64,000 nt of DNA from Sipunculus nudus (GCA_026874595.1 CM049306.1:31303519-31367518), one strand, 5' to 3'. Counted from the first letter of the stretch, positions 23,020-36,398 are shown. Notes: generated from the sequence alone by a model not told the origin. Translations and numbers: made by a program.

Positions 23020-25679
23020 CCTTGGCGATTTAGAGGTTGCATGGCCCCCCTTCTCGACCTAATATTTGAGAATTAGAAGAATATACGCTTATAAATCATC
23101 GCCTGAGTTTTCATCTCGTATCTTTGTTAATCTATATTTTACCTTTACAGCTTAAAAGAAAAAAGAAAATGTATCAACAATAAAGTCTACCAGAGCGAAG
23201 CCCCCTATTTTACAATCCTCTACCCCCTGTTAAGGTATTAACCCACATCAAGATTCTACAAAAAGGGTCTATATAAGTTAATGTAACTAGAGGCCGTATG
23301 CTCGAAAGCTGTTAACTTTATCGAAATGCTCGAAACATGTTCATCATTAGTAAATGGTTAAATTTGGCGACTTCTCCGAGTCCTGGGTATTCTGATTTTC
23401 ACCAAAACGACTTGTTTTGATGTAAGCACTTCTTGATATTCTGAGATTTGTTCGTTATATAAATTGCGTCTGAGGAATCACTTTATTCTTTTAATCATAT
23501 AAATGGCAATGATTTGTATAATCCTTCAGGGAATATATAAAATCCAATATTTTTTACAGGAGATTAGATTTATGTCATTGGAGAGTGAATTCAGCATTCA
23601 TTCAGAATGTTATTTTTACCATAAATTGTGTTGGAAGAATCATTTTATTCTTTTAATCAGATGAATGGCAATGATTTGTAGAATTCTACGGGGGGATCAA
23701 TAGTCAAATTTCGTATTTTTACTACAGGATATTAGATTTGTGACTTCGGAGGGTGAATTAAGCGTTTATTCAGAATGTAATTTTTACAATTCTGTATGAC
23801 CAAATACCATTCTTAGGATATCCTGACTATACATATTTCCTCCTTGTCCATAGATTTCATTTAAAAGTTTTTAAGATCCAGAATATTATACTCAGATATC
23901 ACTTTGAGGGCTTTTACATTTAATGAATCGGTTGTCCACGAACCTTAGATACTTTTTTATGCGGATCAATGGTTTCTTAGTTCCCGGAGATTAAGTTCTG
24001 TTTGATTTAGGTTTTAAATATTATATTCATGTACCAGATCACCACTTATTCACTGTGGTTGCTTCTTATTTGCGGTGGTTTTAAATTCGCGATATTCGCA
24101 GTCGCTCTCTGACCCATTGACTGTATTAATAAGACAGTGTGAGGTAAATTGATTAAATGGAACCAGCAGTATTTCCATCTACAGATACTTGTATTTCATC
24201 AGAATGAGTACAAAGGTGCTTATTTAGACTTGTTTCCTTGTCATACTATGTATTAATGGTTATAGTGTTCCTGTACTTGAGCAATCAATAAAGTCTTTAA
24301 CGATATACAATATTATGTGTAGTTTCAAATTTGTCTGCACTCATTATTTTAAAACCAATGACTCATTATTGTTGTATGTTTATAATGTCGTGTGTCGGGA
24401 CTCATGACAAATCGTGGAACATGTTAACATTTTCAGGTACATCCAAGGCAAAAGGGATAAAATATGTCCATAAAACTGTACTGGTCTATGACATTTCAAA
24501 GTGAAGTATTTTAAGGATTCATGAATTACTTTAAGGAAGCATTATTCACACTAGTTTTGAAAAATAGGCTGTAGGAATTATACGTGGTATGTGAAAAGTA
24601 CTGTGTTTAATTTGGTTTATTGGAGTCCTAATTCGAATAAAAGCATTGTGACGTTGTCAAGGGATGGTTGGATATATCCATTTGACACATTCTTATCATA
24701 CCTTCTTCAGGTGAAGATATTATGTTTTCGTCTTGGCTTGTTTGTCTGGTAGCGACTTGACTTAAAAGGTTATCAACAGATTATGATCAAAGAAAGATAA
24801 GGTTTGGGTTTACAAATCAACAAATCGATTAAAGAGTTAATCAGGGTCACCATTATTTCTGTTTAGAGGATTCTTCACGTTTATGAGAAAGGACAGTGTC
24901 TTTATCTCAGCTGATGGCTTACCCCTTTCACTTGTATTTGGGATCAAATGTGCTGTAGAGTTCACATTTGATTGAGCTTTTGGGTTTGGTAAGCTATAAA
25001 ATTAATTCCCTGGGGTGTGAACATTTCCAGTGCAGCTTAAACCGGTGGAGGTGCACATGCGGTTTCAGACAATTTTTTCTTCTTTTTCTCATGAGAATAA
25101 CATTTGACAAGACCATTTTTTTCTGGTTTGCTGAATAAGTGTTTCCATTTTATTGTGGACTCATTGTTGAATTTGAGTACTTATTTGACACAACCTTTCA
25201 TCCGTCCACAGAAAATAACACGACAGTTATATTTCAAACAGGAAACAACCACTGACTTTGGTTTGGTAAAGGTACCTATTTAAGAATTTTGTTGTGCCAG
25301 CACTTTTTACCGAATGTGTTCAGGAAAATTTTAATATATCATACAGCATGTATTGGATTTGTTTTTATCCAAGAAAAACTGAAGAAAAATACACTAAGTT
25401 GGTTTTTGTAAGTTTGATTCCTTGTTGGAGTAATTTTTTTCATGTGTTTGCTCATGTGAATGAAATCTGCACACAAGATGCTGCATTGTTAAGGATGATG
25501 AATTAACATATAGATTGTTTAACTATATCCTCTTTTATAACTTCACTCTTAAATGTAGTGTTCATTTTCGCAACAAATCAAAATAGCAAATTTTAACTGC
25601 ACACATTTTAACTGTTATGGCTATCTTACAGTTCTTGTCATACTGATGTTTGTTCCATGCATAAGTTTGCATAATATAA
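23020..25679. other. unassigned intergenic DNA
   Basis: No gene was recognised. Similarity to the amidase introns fades by about 23020. A 162-bp segment is duplicated in tandem at about 23476-23800. Confidence 0.5.
23476..23800. repeat. two tandem copies of a 162-bp unit
   Basis: TTATTCTTTTAATCA and AATGGCAATGATTTGTA recur at an offset of about 162 bp, followed by similar AGATTAGATTT and TTCAGAATGT blocks. The copies are diverged. Confidence 0.7.
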
Positions 25680-26099
25680 ACAAGGGACCCATGGGTCACG
25701 GCGCTCAGCTGAATGTAACAGATATAACTGTATCAGCAATGTTGTATGCATAGGTCTGTAGGATTTCATTTTGACAGATGTAATTTTTTGTATTAATTAT
25801 GTAGTTGCGCGGAATAATAATATAAAAGTATCCGTATTTAAATATGTACAAGAATGTGTGTCTAAAATATTCTCATATGTTGTAAAATATGACCAGATGT
25901 TGTAAATTGCAGAGGAAGGAAGTGGAAATTTGCAAGTATAAAAATACACATTTAATAAATCAAATTAATTATGGAAAAGTAAAAAATGATATGTTTTGGG
26001 AAGCAGTTGTTGTTGAATGGGAGAGGAAACAGAATGTCTGAAAAAATATCTATAGAGAAGAAATGGTAGATTTAGCCATAGTTGCCATGTTTGATCTGA

Positions 26100-27137
26100 A
26101 TTGAAGAATGGGGGATTGTTGCTAATAATAACTTGTTATCTGACCATGTTTTTCTACTGTTGAAACTGAAGCATTTGAACAGTTAGTAAAGACAAGATCT
26201 ATGGTATTTCTATGATCATTTGTTGTTCTCTGACTAGTTGTTGACATTTAAAGAGTTGACATAATTGTGTCGATTTGGTGTTTTATATTATATTAGAAAT
26301 GGCAATATTGAAATCGCCCATGATCACTATAGGCAGGTTGAGGTCAACTTGAGAGACTAAAAAAGGTACTGATGGGACATGCGGGTGACCTGTAGAGGAA
26401 AACAATCTGAAGTGGCTGAGTCTGAGTGTGAATATAGAAAAGAGATTACTCAAATTCTGGTGTCGTGTGGTTGTGAAGGGTTACACGGGGGCTCAGCTGT
26501 TCATGTATATAAATGGCTAAACCATGAGGTGGTCGTTTGTTTGTTGTTCCTCCCACAGCTATTTGATCATTCCTGATAAGTCTGTAATGAGGTATTTCAT
26601 ACATTTCATTTTGGTCTCTAGAGCAAAGGCATGACTCTGCAAAAGCAATGATTTTGGCGTTTAGTATATAGCAATCAGATTTTACATCCTGATGATACAA
26701 AAGAAGGGACCGCGTGTTATTACTCCTTGTAATAATTCATTTGATTCAACAGATGGTTGTTTGAAATTCACTTTCAGAGGCATGTCATTACGTAATCGGT
26801 TCATTTCATTTTTGACCTGAGGATCAGTAGCAATTTTATGTTCAACTAAACTCAGTATGTATAGGCCATTCATCTGTCTTGCTCTGCTAAGTGCTACATA
26901 GTGACCATGCATAATTTTCCTTCTGCTTGTCATATCTATTGCCCCCTGATCCAATGTGGATCCTTGTGCTTTCCAGATTGTTTTTGCAGCTTCTATTTTT
27001 AGAGGGAACTGTGAACGAGTAACACATATGTTTCCTTCCTGTGTAAAATGTTCGTTTAATAGCAAATACTGGGGTCCTTGTTTTATCAATATCAGGTGTA
27101 TAGAAGGAATGATATTTTCCTCTTGTTTCAGTACCAA
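26100..27137 (-). pseudogene. Helentron-type PIF1 helicase and endonuclease remnant
   Basis: 27137-26760 encodes the last part of a PIF1-like helicase: SQFPLKIEAAKTIWKAQGST, then HGHYVALSRARQMNGLYIL. This is the 'QfPl..a.aiTihkaQG' and 'yVALSRa' pattern of rolling-circle transposon helicases. After a frameshift near 26690 an endonuclease/exonuclease/phosphatase domain follows. It shows RPPHGLAIYI, then after an in-frame TAA LQIVFLYRSP, then after another frameshift LPIVIMGDFNIA, then NTIDLVFTN and WSDNKLL. The usual SDH is SDN here. The fusion order helicase then endonuclease fits Helentrons. The Rep domain and most of the helicase are missing. It is not functional. Confidence 0.8.
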
Positions 27138-27360
27138 TTTTAGGTACCAAATTTATATTTTTGCTGATATTTAAAAAAATTAACAGATTTTGATCTAATT
27201 TTTGGTATACATTTTTTAATTTTTCTAAAAATATATTTTTTAAATTTGCAAAATATAAAATATCCGAAAATAACACTTGATTCAGGGTTGGAAAAGTTGT
27301 ATACATTGGATCGGAAACAGCATTCAGTTAAAGAATGTAAGTAATGCAACATATCTGGTT

Positions 27361-27384
27361 GGGTGGGGGGGGGGGGGGGGGGGG
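27361..27384. repeat. poly-G tract
   Basis: A run of over 20 G interrupted by one T. It produces a false polyproline open frame on the minus strand. Confidence 0.9.
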
Positions 27385-28344
27385 TGCGTAGGAGGGCAGG
27401 GTTGCCACATGTGATTCTACATTTGTAAAAGCAGTGTTGCATCAGTAATACGTTTACCAAGACGAGGCTTTAGGGACCAGACATGGCTGGTCTGGAGGTT
27501 CAAAATGTAAATACATTAGAGCCTCAGAAAAACTTCAATAACTAGAATCATATTTAAGCTTTTAAATTCAATTTTTTCAGATTTTGATCTTATTTTTGGC
27601 ATACAATTAAATTTTGAGTAATTAAAGTTGTATTACTGAAAAATAGTCCCTAGCCTTAACGCCTTTTCTCTTTAGTGACCAAATATCTTTCCTGATATTT
27701 TACAAAGTTCATTATATTTGGACCCATAACTTTTTAAAATTATATAACACTGACATAATATCTGGCATGTACATAGGAACTATATATAGGAATATTTATG
27801 ATAAATATGAAGAATATATATGAAGTTTTGATATTAGGCAGTCCTGAAGTGTGAAAATAGATTTTTAATAAACAAGGCCTACAGGCCTAATGCGAACCTG
27901 TGCATTGGGAAATACACCAGGTATAATGCTTCAATGCTGGACCATTACTTTTCATGTATATGAACTATGCAAGTACTAAACACTTTGAATAAGAAACAAT
28001 TACACAAACATCACTGCTGAAATTCTGGCATAGGTGCACACAACACTAAAAAGATTGTAGCTGGCACCACCAGTCTTGTATACAACGAAGCTATCAGAGA
28101 TATATACATAAGCCCAATTTCAGACTTATATATCAAACCCCTCCTGAGAAAAACGTGTGCAAAAGTCATGGTAGGTGGCGACACCTGTCTTGTGAGCGAG
28201 AAAGCCATCAAAGACACATAGACAGGTCAAAATATTAGGCCAATACATCAAACTTACCTTGAGTCTGATGCATGGGGCTGACCAGGCTTAGGTGAGAAAG
28301 GCTGTTGCCCCAAGTGAACTATGACAAATTGCTTGCTCAGACTA

Positions 28345-28440
28345 CTGCACTGAGTGAACTCATGACCTGCACCTGGCTATACTGAGTGAACTTTTGACCT
28401 GTACCTGGCTGCACTGAGTGAACTCTTGACCTGTTGCCTA
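28345..28440. repeat. 31-bp minisatellite, copy 1
   Basis: About three units of ACTGAGTGAACTCTTGACCT spaced 31-32 bp, with further partial units at 28650-28700. The same small array recurs at 34541-34630 in the second family-III module. Confidence 0.7.
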
Positions 28441-28869
28441 ATCTGATACTGTTGGCAGTCTGCCAAAGCTATAAACAGATCCAGACTGACCTCTAGCCTG
28501 TTGCCAAATCTGAAATAGTAGCCACACCATTGCTTAAGCTCATGCAGGGGCCCTGCCTTGAGGGGCTTGACACCCATGAAGTGATCACATGGTGCCCATG
28601 AGGTGTTCACATGTCACCCATGAGGTGATCACATGCCATGTGCTTGGCTGCACTGATTGAACTCTTGACCTATATCTGGCTGCACTGAATGAACTCTTGA
28701 TCTGTTCCCAAATCTGAAACAGTTGGCAGTTTCTCATCCTATTTAAAGATACAGATTCAATCTTGGCCTGTTGGTATATCTGTTTATACATACTAAAAGA
28801 CTTTGGTTAAAATTTCTTTTTTCAAGCCGACATATTCATAAACTTTTTATCAAAATATCTAGAATAATA

Positions 28870-30090
28870 AAAGATGCAGTACTTTCATTGTTAAAGGTCC
28901 AATAGTTCTGCCAAAAAACATTCTAGTAAACTTGAACAAAGGCCACCTAAGAATAATTTTTGTGCAATGTTACAGAAGATATAATTGAAATAATAATTTT
29001 GTAGAAGAACACTATTGCAGTCCTCAGTTTGAAAAAGACATAATAATGGCCATAAGACCAACTTAAGCTTTTCACAACTCAACCAAAAATCAACAAACTT
29101 AGTATATTCTGATATGATTGAAAGAACCATGTCCTATGATAATTCTTTTGAAAAAATGAACAATTCAACTTGACAGTTTCATCATTAAGCTGAAAGAGGC
29201 TAAAATTATGAGGTCTTTTTGCCCATAAAAAGAGGTCAATGTAGGTGGCACCACTAAATCTACAACTTCAAGTATGAGTCATGTGACCAACATTTGCACA
29301 ATACCTGGTAATGCTAGCTTCTGTCATTTCTGAGAGTACTATGTCAGTATGCTTACTTGGCCGAATGACTGTTCAAATTTGTGTAACTCCACTAAAATTC
29401 ATCATATGCAAACCATTTGAACAAAATTGAGAGGGCTTGCCTCTGGGATCATTTAGGCAAAATATTTAACAATTTGGCTGGACCGTCTACAAGAAGACGA
29501 CTTTTAAAATATTGTCAGCTTTTTCCTTATAAAATCTAGGTAAATGCAGATAGCAAAAAAATAAGCTGAATCCCACAAAATTTGATTTGTGACAGATTAT
29601 TGCATAAAATCTGGGAATGGTAGCTCCTGCTATTCCTGAGATATTATGGATTAATGTACAGATGACTAATGACCCCCGTACAAAAATAGGTCAATTCAGG
29701 TGCCACCAATACCTGAATTTCATATATGACTCATGTGACCAACACTGGCAAAAAATTTGGTGATGATAGCTCTGGCTGTTTCTGAGACTGTCATTTTAGT
29801 ATGCTTTTTTGGACAGATGACTAAGTTCAGCTTCCTGAACAAAATTGAGGGAGATGGTATAAAAGATTATTTCTGCGAAATATTGACAATTTGGCTTGAG
29901 TGTTTCGGAGGAGAAGATTTTTAAAGGTTTTTTTTAGCTTTTTCTCTATAAAATTTAAGAAAATTTTCAGATGGCTAATTTTTTGCATTAAATTTCATGA
30001 TGCTAGCTCCAATCATTTTCAAAATAGTTTGGGTAAACGTACAGAAGACAAACGCCGCCACACCATCGCATTAGTTCACAGGTTCACTAA
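28870..30090 (+). mobile_element. family-III tail module, first copy
   Basis: It contains the CATAACTCAGCCAAAAATCA-type and TTTGGTGATGATAGCTC-type blocks shared with 33.0-33.9 and 35.3-36.4 kb. It ends in CACAGGTTCACTAA at 30090. The aligned second copy (around 34990) lacks it, so it is an extra insertion or duplication. Confidence 0.55.
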
Positions 30091-30274
30091 AAATTAATAC
30101 AGATGCATATTGAATGCAAAATTGTAAAACAGATACATCTCACTGATGGCAAAATCTTGAATTAATTTGACTATGGATACCAATTATTTATAATTTATGT
30201 ACAGCCGTCTTTATATACCCACAGGGAGCTGTATAGCTGTGATTGTAAACATTGCCTGGCATGAGGAATATCTA

Positions 30275-32686
30275 ACAAGGGGCCTATAAGTCACGACGCT
30301 CAGCTGTTATATATGATAAAAAAATATTATTTAGAAATGAGGCATATGCTGGTTTTGTGTGGTAATAAATGTAAGCTGTATTATGAGTTGTTGTTGTTTA
30401 GCTTATGTATGATTTTGATAGTACCTTTGGAGACAGGGAAGAGGACTGATTTCATTTATTTTATTAACAAATGGAGTACTATTGTCACACAGATTTTGAC
30501 TTGGCCATATAACTTATAAGCAGAATATATAATATAAGGGTTTAACTATTAATTAAAAAAAATACAAATATTGTCCCAAATATAATTTTTATTAAAAATA
30601 ATAAGAGAATCATATGATTTTTTAAAATGAAATATAACTGAAATGATTATTAAAATAATATTAAAGAATATATTCATGAATGCATTTATGAATACATTTT
30701 GAAAGTATTCATATACTTTCATTTTTACCTGATTCCTATTCTTTATGCAAGAAATTTTATAATGGAGTACATAATCATATTCGTATTTAAATACAATTAC
30801 AAAGTATTCGCACCATGTCTGGTATTTATTCAGTTTTCACCAAACAATGATGTTGAGAATCCAGAATATACAAAATTCACATATTTAAATAATGATCATA
30901 AGTACCTGTTTTATATTATCAACTGCATCTTTGTCTATCATTTATTTCTATCATATGATCCCTAATGATTAGTAATGAAAAATATGATTTACTTCTTTAT
31001 CATTAAAATTGAACTGAAAAATACCATAGGTGACTGCATGGTGTTATTTGAAATATGTGACATTCTATCCATCGATACAAGATTCTTATATCATCAGTAA
31101 CTGCAAGTTAATTTCCTGTTATTATAAACTAACAAATTCCTTTTCTATTTTTCTTTAATTTTTTATTAAAAACCAATAAAAATTTATTAATTTATTGTTT
31201 ATTGTTATGTAGTAGGTTAAAACTACTAGATGAGTTGGGTTTGACACCTGGATCAACTGTGGCTGGCCATAAGCTGCCTGGATTCCCGTGTATGCCTTGC
31301 CTCAAGCATGCATAATTTGCTGAAAGTTCAACAAGGTCAACCTACAGGTGACTCAAGAGGGGCTGGAGAGAGCCAAAGTCTGACAGGGTCTCATAAAAAC
31401 ATTAATAAAAGCTACAATTTTTGGCCAATTTCTTTCAGCTTTCTAAACATAAAAGCTGAAATCCTCATGTATGCATGATATGAAAATTATATCAACAGTG
31501 CTCACAGGAAACAAACGTGCCATGGTCAAAGTTGGGCAAAAATTAAGTTACTAATTATACATTTATATTATAACTTATAAAATTTGAAAAATTCATAACT
31601 AATTTTGGGTATTCAATTGAATCTTGATTAAATAATGTTACATCCCTGACAAAAAAATCTCTAGCTTCAGCAATCCCCTTGTTAAGGGAGTAAATATATT
31701 TCTTGATTTTTTACAAAGTGCATTATGTTTGGGCCCATAACTTAAAACAATTACGCAATACTGACATCATTCTGGCACGTGCATAGAGAATGAAAAATAT
31801 GTATATTATTTATGATTAAAGTCAGATCAGTGGTTTTGATATTAGGCAGTCCTGAAGTGTAACAATGGGTTTTTAATGGAAAAATGAAGTTTTTCATTAA
31901 TATCTTGAAGGTATTAAGTCCTAGTGACCAAATTCTTGGCATGGTAGGGGATTTTGGAGACATCTAGCTGTATGCCGAATTTAAGGAACTAAGAGCTGAA
32001 GCTGGGGAGCTGAGCTCTTGCAAACTGCATAACAGTAGCTTAATGTAAACAATATGTTACATGGTGCTTGAAAACTTGAATAAAATCTACAGTTTTTGAT
32101 CAACTGGTTTCAAATTTTTGGTGTTAACAGTTGAAAAGGTAACAAAACAATGCTGTGAAAATTAAATCCACAGTACTTACAGGAAAAAAACGTGCCATGG
32201 TCAAAGTTGAGGAAAATTTAAGGTACCAATTTTTTATTTTTATTAATATTTTAAAAAATTTAAAAGATTTTCATCTAATTTTGGGTATACAATTTAATTT
32301 TGATTAATTAAAGTTATATTACTGGAAAAAAGGTCCATAGCTTTAACATGTTTTGTGTTAATTATATATTACAGACATAATTTCTTGAATGTTCATAGGA
32401 ACTATATAGAGGAATATTTATGGTAAATATGAGGAAAAACAGATGGCCTAAAGTGTGAAAATAGGTTTTTAATAAAAAATTGAGGTTTTTCCTTAAATTC
32501 TCAAAGGAACGAAGTCGAAAAGACCCATTTTTCGGCTTGGTAGGAGATCTTGGGGACATCTAACATTATGCCGAATTTTGGATTCCTAGGTCCTACGGTT
32601 TCAAAACGTGCCATATCTACGGACGGACGGACGACGGACAATGGACCACGACTACAGCTCAGCTGACTTATAGTCAGCTGAGCTAA
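30275..32686 (+). mobile_element. nested family-I Helentron-like element (2.4 kb)
   Basis: The left end is ACAAGGGGCCTATAAGTC with GCTCAGCTG. The right end is a perfect 13-bp-stem hairpin (32656-32684) overlapping CTAA at 32683-32686. A GACG microsatellite precedes the hairpin. The core has two units of about 600 bp (31.4-32.0 and 32.0-32.6). Its flanks join to give a sequence like 35156-35220, which is the empty site. Confidence 0.8.
32656..32684. other. perfect 3'-end hairpin of family I
   Basis: AGCTCAGCTGACT, a TAT loop, then AGTCAGCTGAGCT: a 13-bp perfect stem directly before the terminal AA. Identical at 50463-50491; one mismatch or more at 36568-36596 and 49129-49157; degraded near 3972-3998. 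Confidence 0.9.
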
Positions 32687-32689
32687 AAA

Positions 32690-33909
32690 TCATTAATCTA
32701 CATTTTTTAAAAGCTTTTAAAAAACATTCTTGTCAATATTAACCATAGATAACCTGAAATCTAAATGTCTAGCGGCATGATGTAATAAATGCTGATAAAC
32801 TGGTGTCAGTCTAGATGTATCTAGATGTATCTGTGTATCTGCCTCACACAGCTAACATATATGGTAAAATGACTCAATTGAACCTTTATAATTCAGCCAA
32901 AATTCATTCTTTGGAACCATAAAAGACAATTATTATAAGAATTATTCAGGGGATTATTCTTGTAAAATATTAAACAAATTGGCCTCAGTAGGGTCAGTCA
33001 AACAATTTTTTACAGGTTTATAACTCATATGGGGAAAATACAGCAAAATGGCTAAGTTAAGCTTCCCATAACTCAGCCAAAAATCACTGAACCAAAACCA
33101 TTTGAACAAACTTGAATTATCAACATCTAAGGATAATTAATGTGTGAGATTTAAGAATTTGGCCCAGTGGTTTTTGAGGAGAAGATCTTTGTAGCCACTG
33201 AGCTAAAATGGGCTGTTACAGCATATGACTAAATTCAGCTTCCCATAACTCAGCCAAAAGTCACTGAACTTAGACCATTTGAACAAATTTCAGAAAGCAC
33301 TACCCTAGGATCATTTTTGTGCGATATTAAACTATTTGGCCATATGGTTTCAGAGAATAAGTTTTTTGTAGCCCTCAGTATGATACGGGCACTGATGACT
33401 CTCGTACAAAAAAGGTCGATGCAGGTGGTGCCAACAATACCTCAATTTCAGATATGTCTCATGTGAACAACATTGGCATAAAATTTGGTGATGATAGCTC
33501 CAGCATTTTCTGAGATTGTAATTTTAGTATGCTTTTATGGACAGATGACTAAGTTCAACTTCCTGTAACTCAGCCAAAAATCACCAAACTTAAACCATTC
33601 GAACACACTTGAGAAAGATTATTCCAGGAAACATTTCTGTGAAATATTGGACAATTTGGCTGAACATTTTTGGAGGAGAAGATTTTTAAAGCTTTTTTAG
33701 CTTTTTCCCTATAAAATCTAAGAAAATGCAGTTAGCCAAAAAATAAGCAAAATCCGATATAGTTTTTTAGATGACTAACTTTGCATAAAATTTGGTGATG
33801 CTACCTCTTGCCGTTTTCAAGATAGTATGGGTTAACGTACAGACGACGGACGACGGACGACGGACGCCAGACGACGCCACACCATCGCATAAGCTCACAG
33901 GTTCGCTAA
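32690..33909 (+). mobile_element. family-III tail module, second copy
   Basis: It aligns over about 1.2 kb with 35190-36398, sharing TTTTTTAAAAGCTTTTAAAA and TAACCTGAAATCTAAATGTC. It ends with a GACGGACGAC microsatellite and CACAGGTTCGCTAA. Confidence 0.7.
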
Positions 33910-33917
33910 TAAACTAA

Positions 33918-34101
33918 TGGAAGAAAAAAACCAATGGTGCTATCCTTAGAAGTAAAGTAAGATGGTTTGAAGAGGGGGAGAAATCAACTAAATATTTTCT
34001 GAATTTAGAAAAACGTTATAACAACAGGAAAGTGATAAACAAATTAAACATTGATGGAAAGATAGTAACAGGGCAAAAAGATATTCTACAGTTTTATGAG
34101 G
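33918..34101 (+). mobile_element. LINE (non-LTR retrotransposon) ORF2 fragment
   Basis: Translation gives NGAILRSKVRWFEEGEKSTK, then YFLNLEKRYNNRKVINKL and GQKDILQFYE. This is the conserved linker between endonuclease and reverse transcriptase in LINE ORF2 proteins ('RSKarW.eeGEk.tkYFlnLEkr'). Only about 60 residues remain. It sits directly behind a family-III right end and is truncated on both sides. Confidence 0.8.
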
Positions 34102-34289
34102 CGCCACCATTTTTAGTGTATGTTATAAAGCTTTCCAAAGGCTACATTTGTGCAAAATCTTTAGCCTTATCGGTCAAACCGTTGCCGAGATATGTGGGTT
34201 TATGCGTGGAAACAGACGCACAAATGGACGCTGGGCAGAGAAGAAAGGTCAGAGGTCAACCAAAAATGAGGGCTACCCGATATGTATAA

Positions 34290-36398
34290 ACATGCCCAAT
34301 TTTAGGCTGACGTATCAAATTCCTCTGTAGAACTAAGCAGGCGCACACACTGCAAAAGTCAATGTAGGTGGCACCACCTGTCTTGTAAATGAGAATACCA
34401 TCAAAGATGCATAGGCAGGTCAAAATATCAGTCCAATACATCAAACTTCCCCAGAGTTTGATGCACTGGGCTGACAAGGCTTAGGTGAGTAAGGCAGTTG
34501 CCCCCGAGTGACCTGTGACAAATTGCTGCCTCAAGCTACTGCACTGAGTGAACTCTTGACCTGCACCTGGCTAAACTGAGTGAACTTTTGACCTATACCT
34601 GGCTGCACTGAGTGAACTCTTGACCTGTTGCATAATCTGACACAGCTGGCAGTCTGCCAAAGCTATAAATAGATTCAGGCCGAACTTTGGTGCCAAAAAT
34701 GATGCAGTGAGCAGTCTGCCAAAGCTATAAATAGAATGCAGCTACTGCACTGACTGAACTCTTGACCTATACCTTGCTGCACTTCTTCCAATCCTGACAC
34801 TGTGCCAAAACTATTTATAGAGCTGACATCATCTTGGCTAATGGCCAACATCAAGGCACTGGCAATCTGCCAATGGTAAAACAAGTGATGCCATCTGTAC
34901 ATTAAAGTATTCCCTACTTGAAATAACTTTGAAATTTATTTTCTCAATACAAAATGCTTTTCAGCTGACTTTTTATAAAAAAAAGAAATCAGGAATATAT
35001 GTAAAATTATTACGGATGCATACTGAATGCAAAATTAAAATACAGATATATCTAATTGATGGCAAATTCTTGAATAAAGTTGAGTAGGGATACCAAAAAT
35101 TTATAATCCACGTACAGTTGTCTTTATAAAGCCACAGAGAGCTGAATATCCATGATTGTAACATTGTCTGGTATGATAAATAACTTTAATCATAAATCTT
35201 AATTTTTTAAAAGCTTTTAAAAAAAACTTTCTTGTCAATATTAACCAAAGATAACCTGAAATCTAAATGTCTAGTGGCATGATGTAATAGATGCTGATAA
35301 ACTGGTGCTAGGCTTGATGTAACAGCATCACACAGCTAACATGTATGGAAAAATGACTCAATTCAATCTCCATAATTCAGCCAAAAATCATTCATGTGGA
35401 ACCATTTATGACAATTATTATAAGAATTATTGTAGGGATTATTCTTGTAAAATATTTAACAAACTGGAATCAGTGGCATCAGTTGAAAAACGTTTCGCAG
35501 GTTTATAACTCGTATAGGAAGATACAGCAAATTGGCTAAGTTCAGCTTCCCATAAATCAGCCAAAAAGCACTGAACCAAAACCATTTGAACAAACTTGAA
35601 ATATCAATATCTGAGGATATTAATGTGTGAGATTTAAGAATTTGGTCCGGTAGTTTTTTAAAGAAGAAGATCTTTGTATCCACTGAGCTAAAATGGGCTG
35701 TTATGGCATATGACTAAATTCAGCTTTCCATAACTTAGCCAAAAGTCACTGAAAAGAGACCATTTGAACAAACTTCAAAAAGCACCACCCTAGGATCATT
35801 TCTGTGCGATATTAAACATTTTGGCCAATGGGTTTCAGAGAGGAAGTTTTTTTTTGTAGCTCTCAGTGTGATACAGGCACTGATGACCCCGTACAAAAAA
35901 GGCCGATGCAGGTGGCGCCACCAATACCTCAATTTCAGATATGACCTATGTGACCAACATTGGCATAAAATTTGGTGATGATAGATACAGCAGTTTTTGA
36001 GATATAAATTTTAATATGCTTTTTTGCACAGTTAACAAAGTTCAACCTCCTGTAACTCGGCCAAAAATCTCCGAACTGGTATCATTCGAACAAACTTGAG
36101 AAAGATTGTTCCAGGGATCATTTCTGTAAAATATTAGACAATTTGGCTGGGCAGTTTCGGAGAAGAAGATTTTTAAAGATTTTTTAGCTTTTTCCCTATT
36201 AAATCTAAGAAAATGCAATTAGAAAAAAAATAAACAAAATCCGATATAGTTTTTTGAATAACTGATTATTTGCAAAAAATTTGGTGATGCTAGCTCCTGC
36301 CATTTTCGAGATAGCTATGGTTAACGTACAGAAGACGCACGACGCACGACGCACGACGGACGACGCCGCACCATCGCATAAGCTCACAGGTTCGCTAA
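34290..36398 (+). mobile_element. family-III module, second copy of 28.1-28.8 plus tail
   Basis: 34290-34490 aligns with 28100-28290. The minisatellite and the segment 35005-35185 align with 28345-28440 and 30093-30268. Around 35186 it has the uninterrupted version of the site where the 30275-32686 element is inserted. Confidence 0.65.

Larger units (their letters stand above)
27872..36398 (+). mobile_element. family-III Helentron-like composite inserted in the outer family-I element
   Basis: The left end is ACAAGGCCTACAGGCC with subterminal GCGAACCTGTG at 27892-27902. The right end is CACAGGTTCGCTAA at 36398; CACAGGTTCGC is the reverse complement of the left GCGAACCTGTG. The same right end also occurs at 33909 and, mutated, at 30090. 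The interior holds repeated modules: 28.1-28.8 matches 34.3-34.9, and a tail module occurs three times (about 28.87-30.09, 32.7-33.91 and 35.19-36.40). It is therefore a composite of two or three copies. Confidence 0.65.

Noticed and set aside
26887-27306. Overlapping minus-strand frame covering the helicase fragment
   Set aside because: The other frame carries the conserved PIF1-helicase motifs. A few residues of this frame near 27100-27160 might belong after a frameshift, but not enough to call.
27140-27460. Minus-strand frame with polyproline
   Set aside because: The polyproline comes from the poly-G tract at 27361, and no domain is recognisable on either side.
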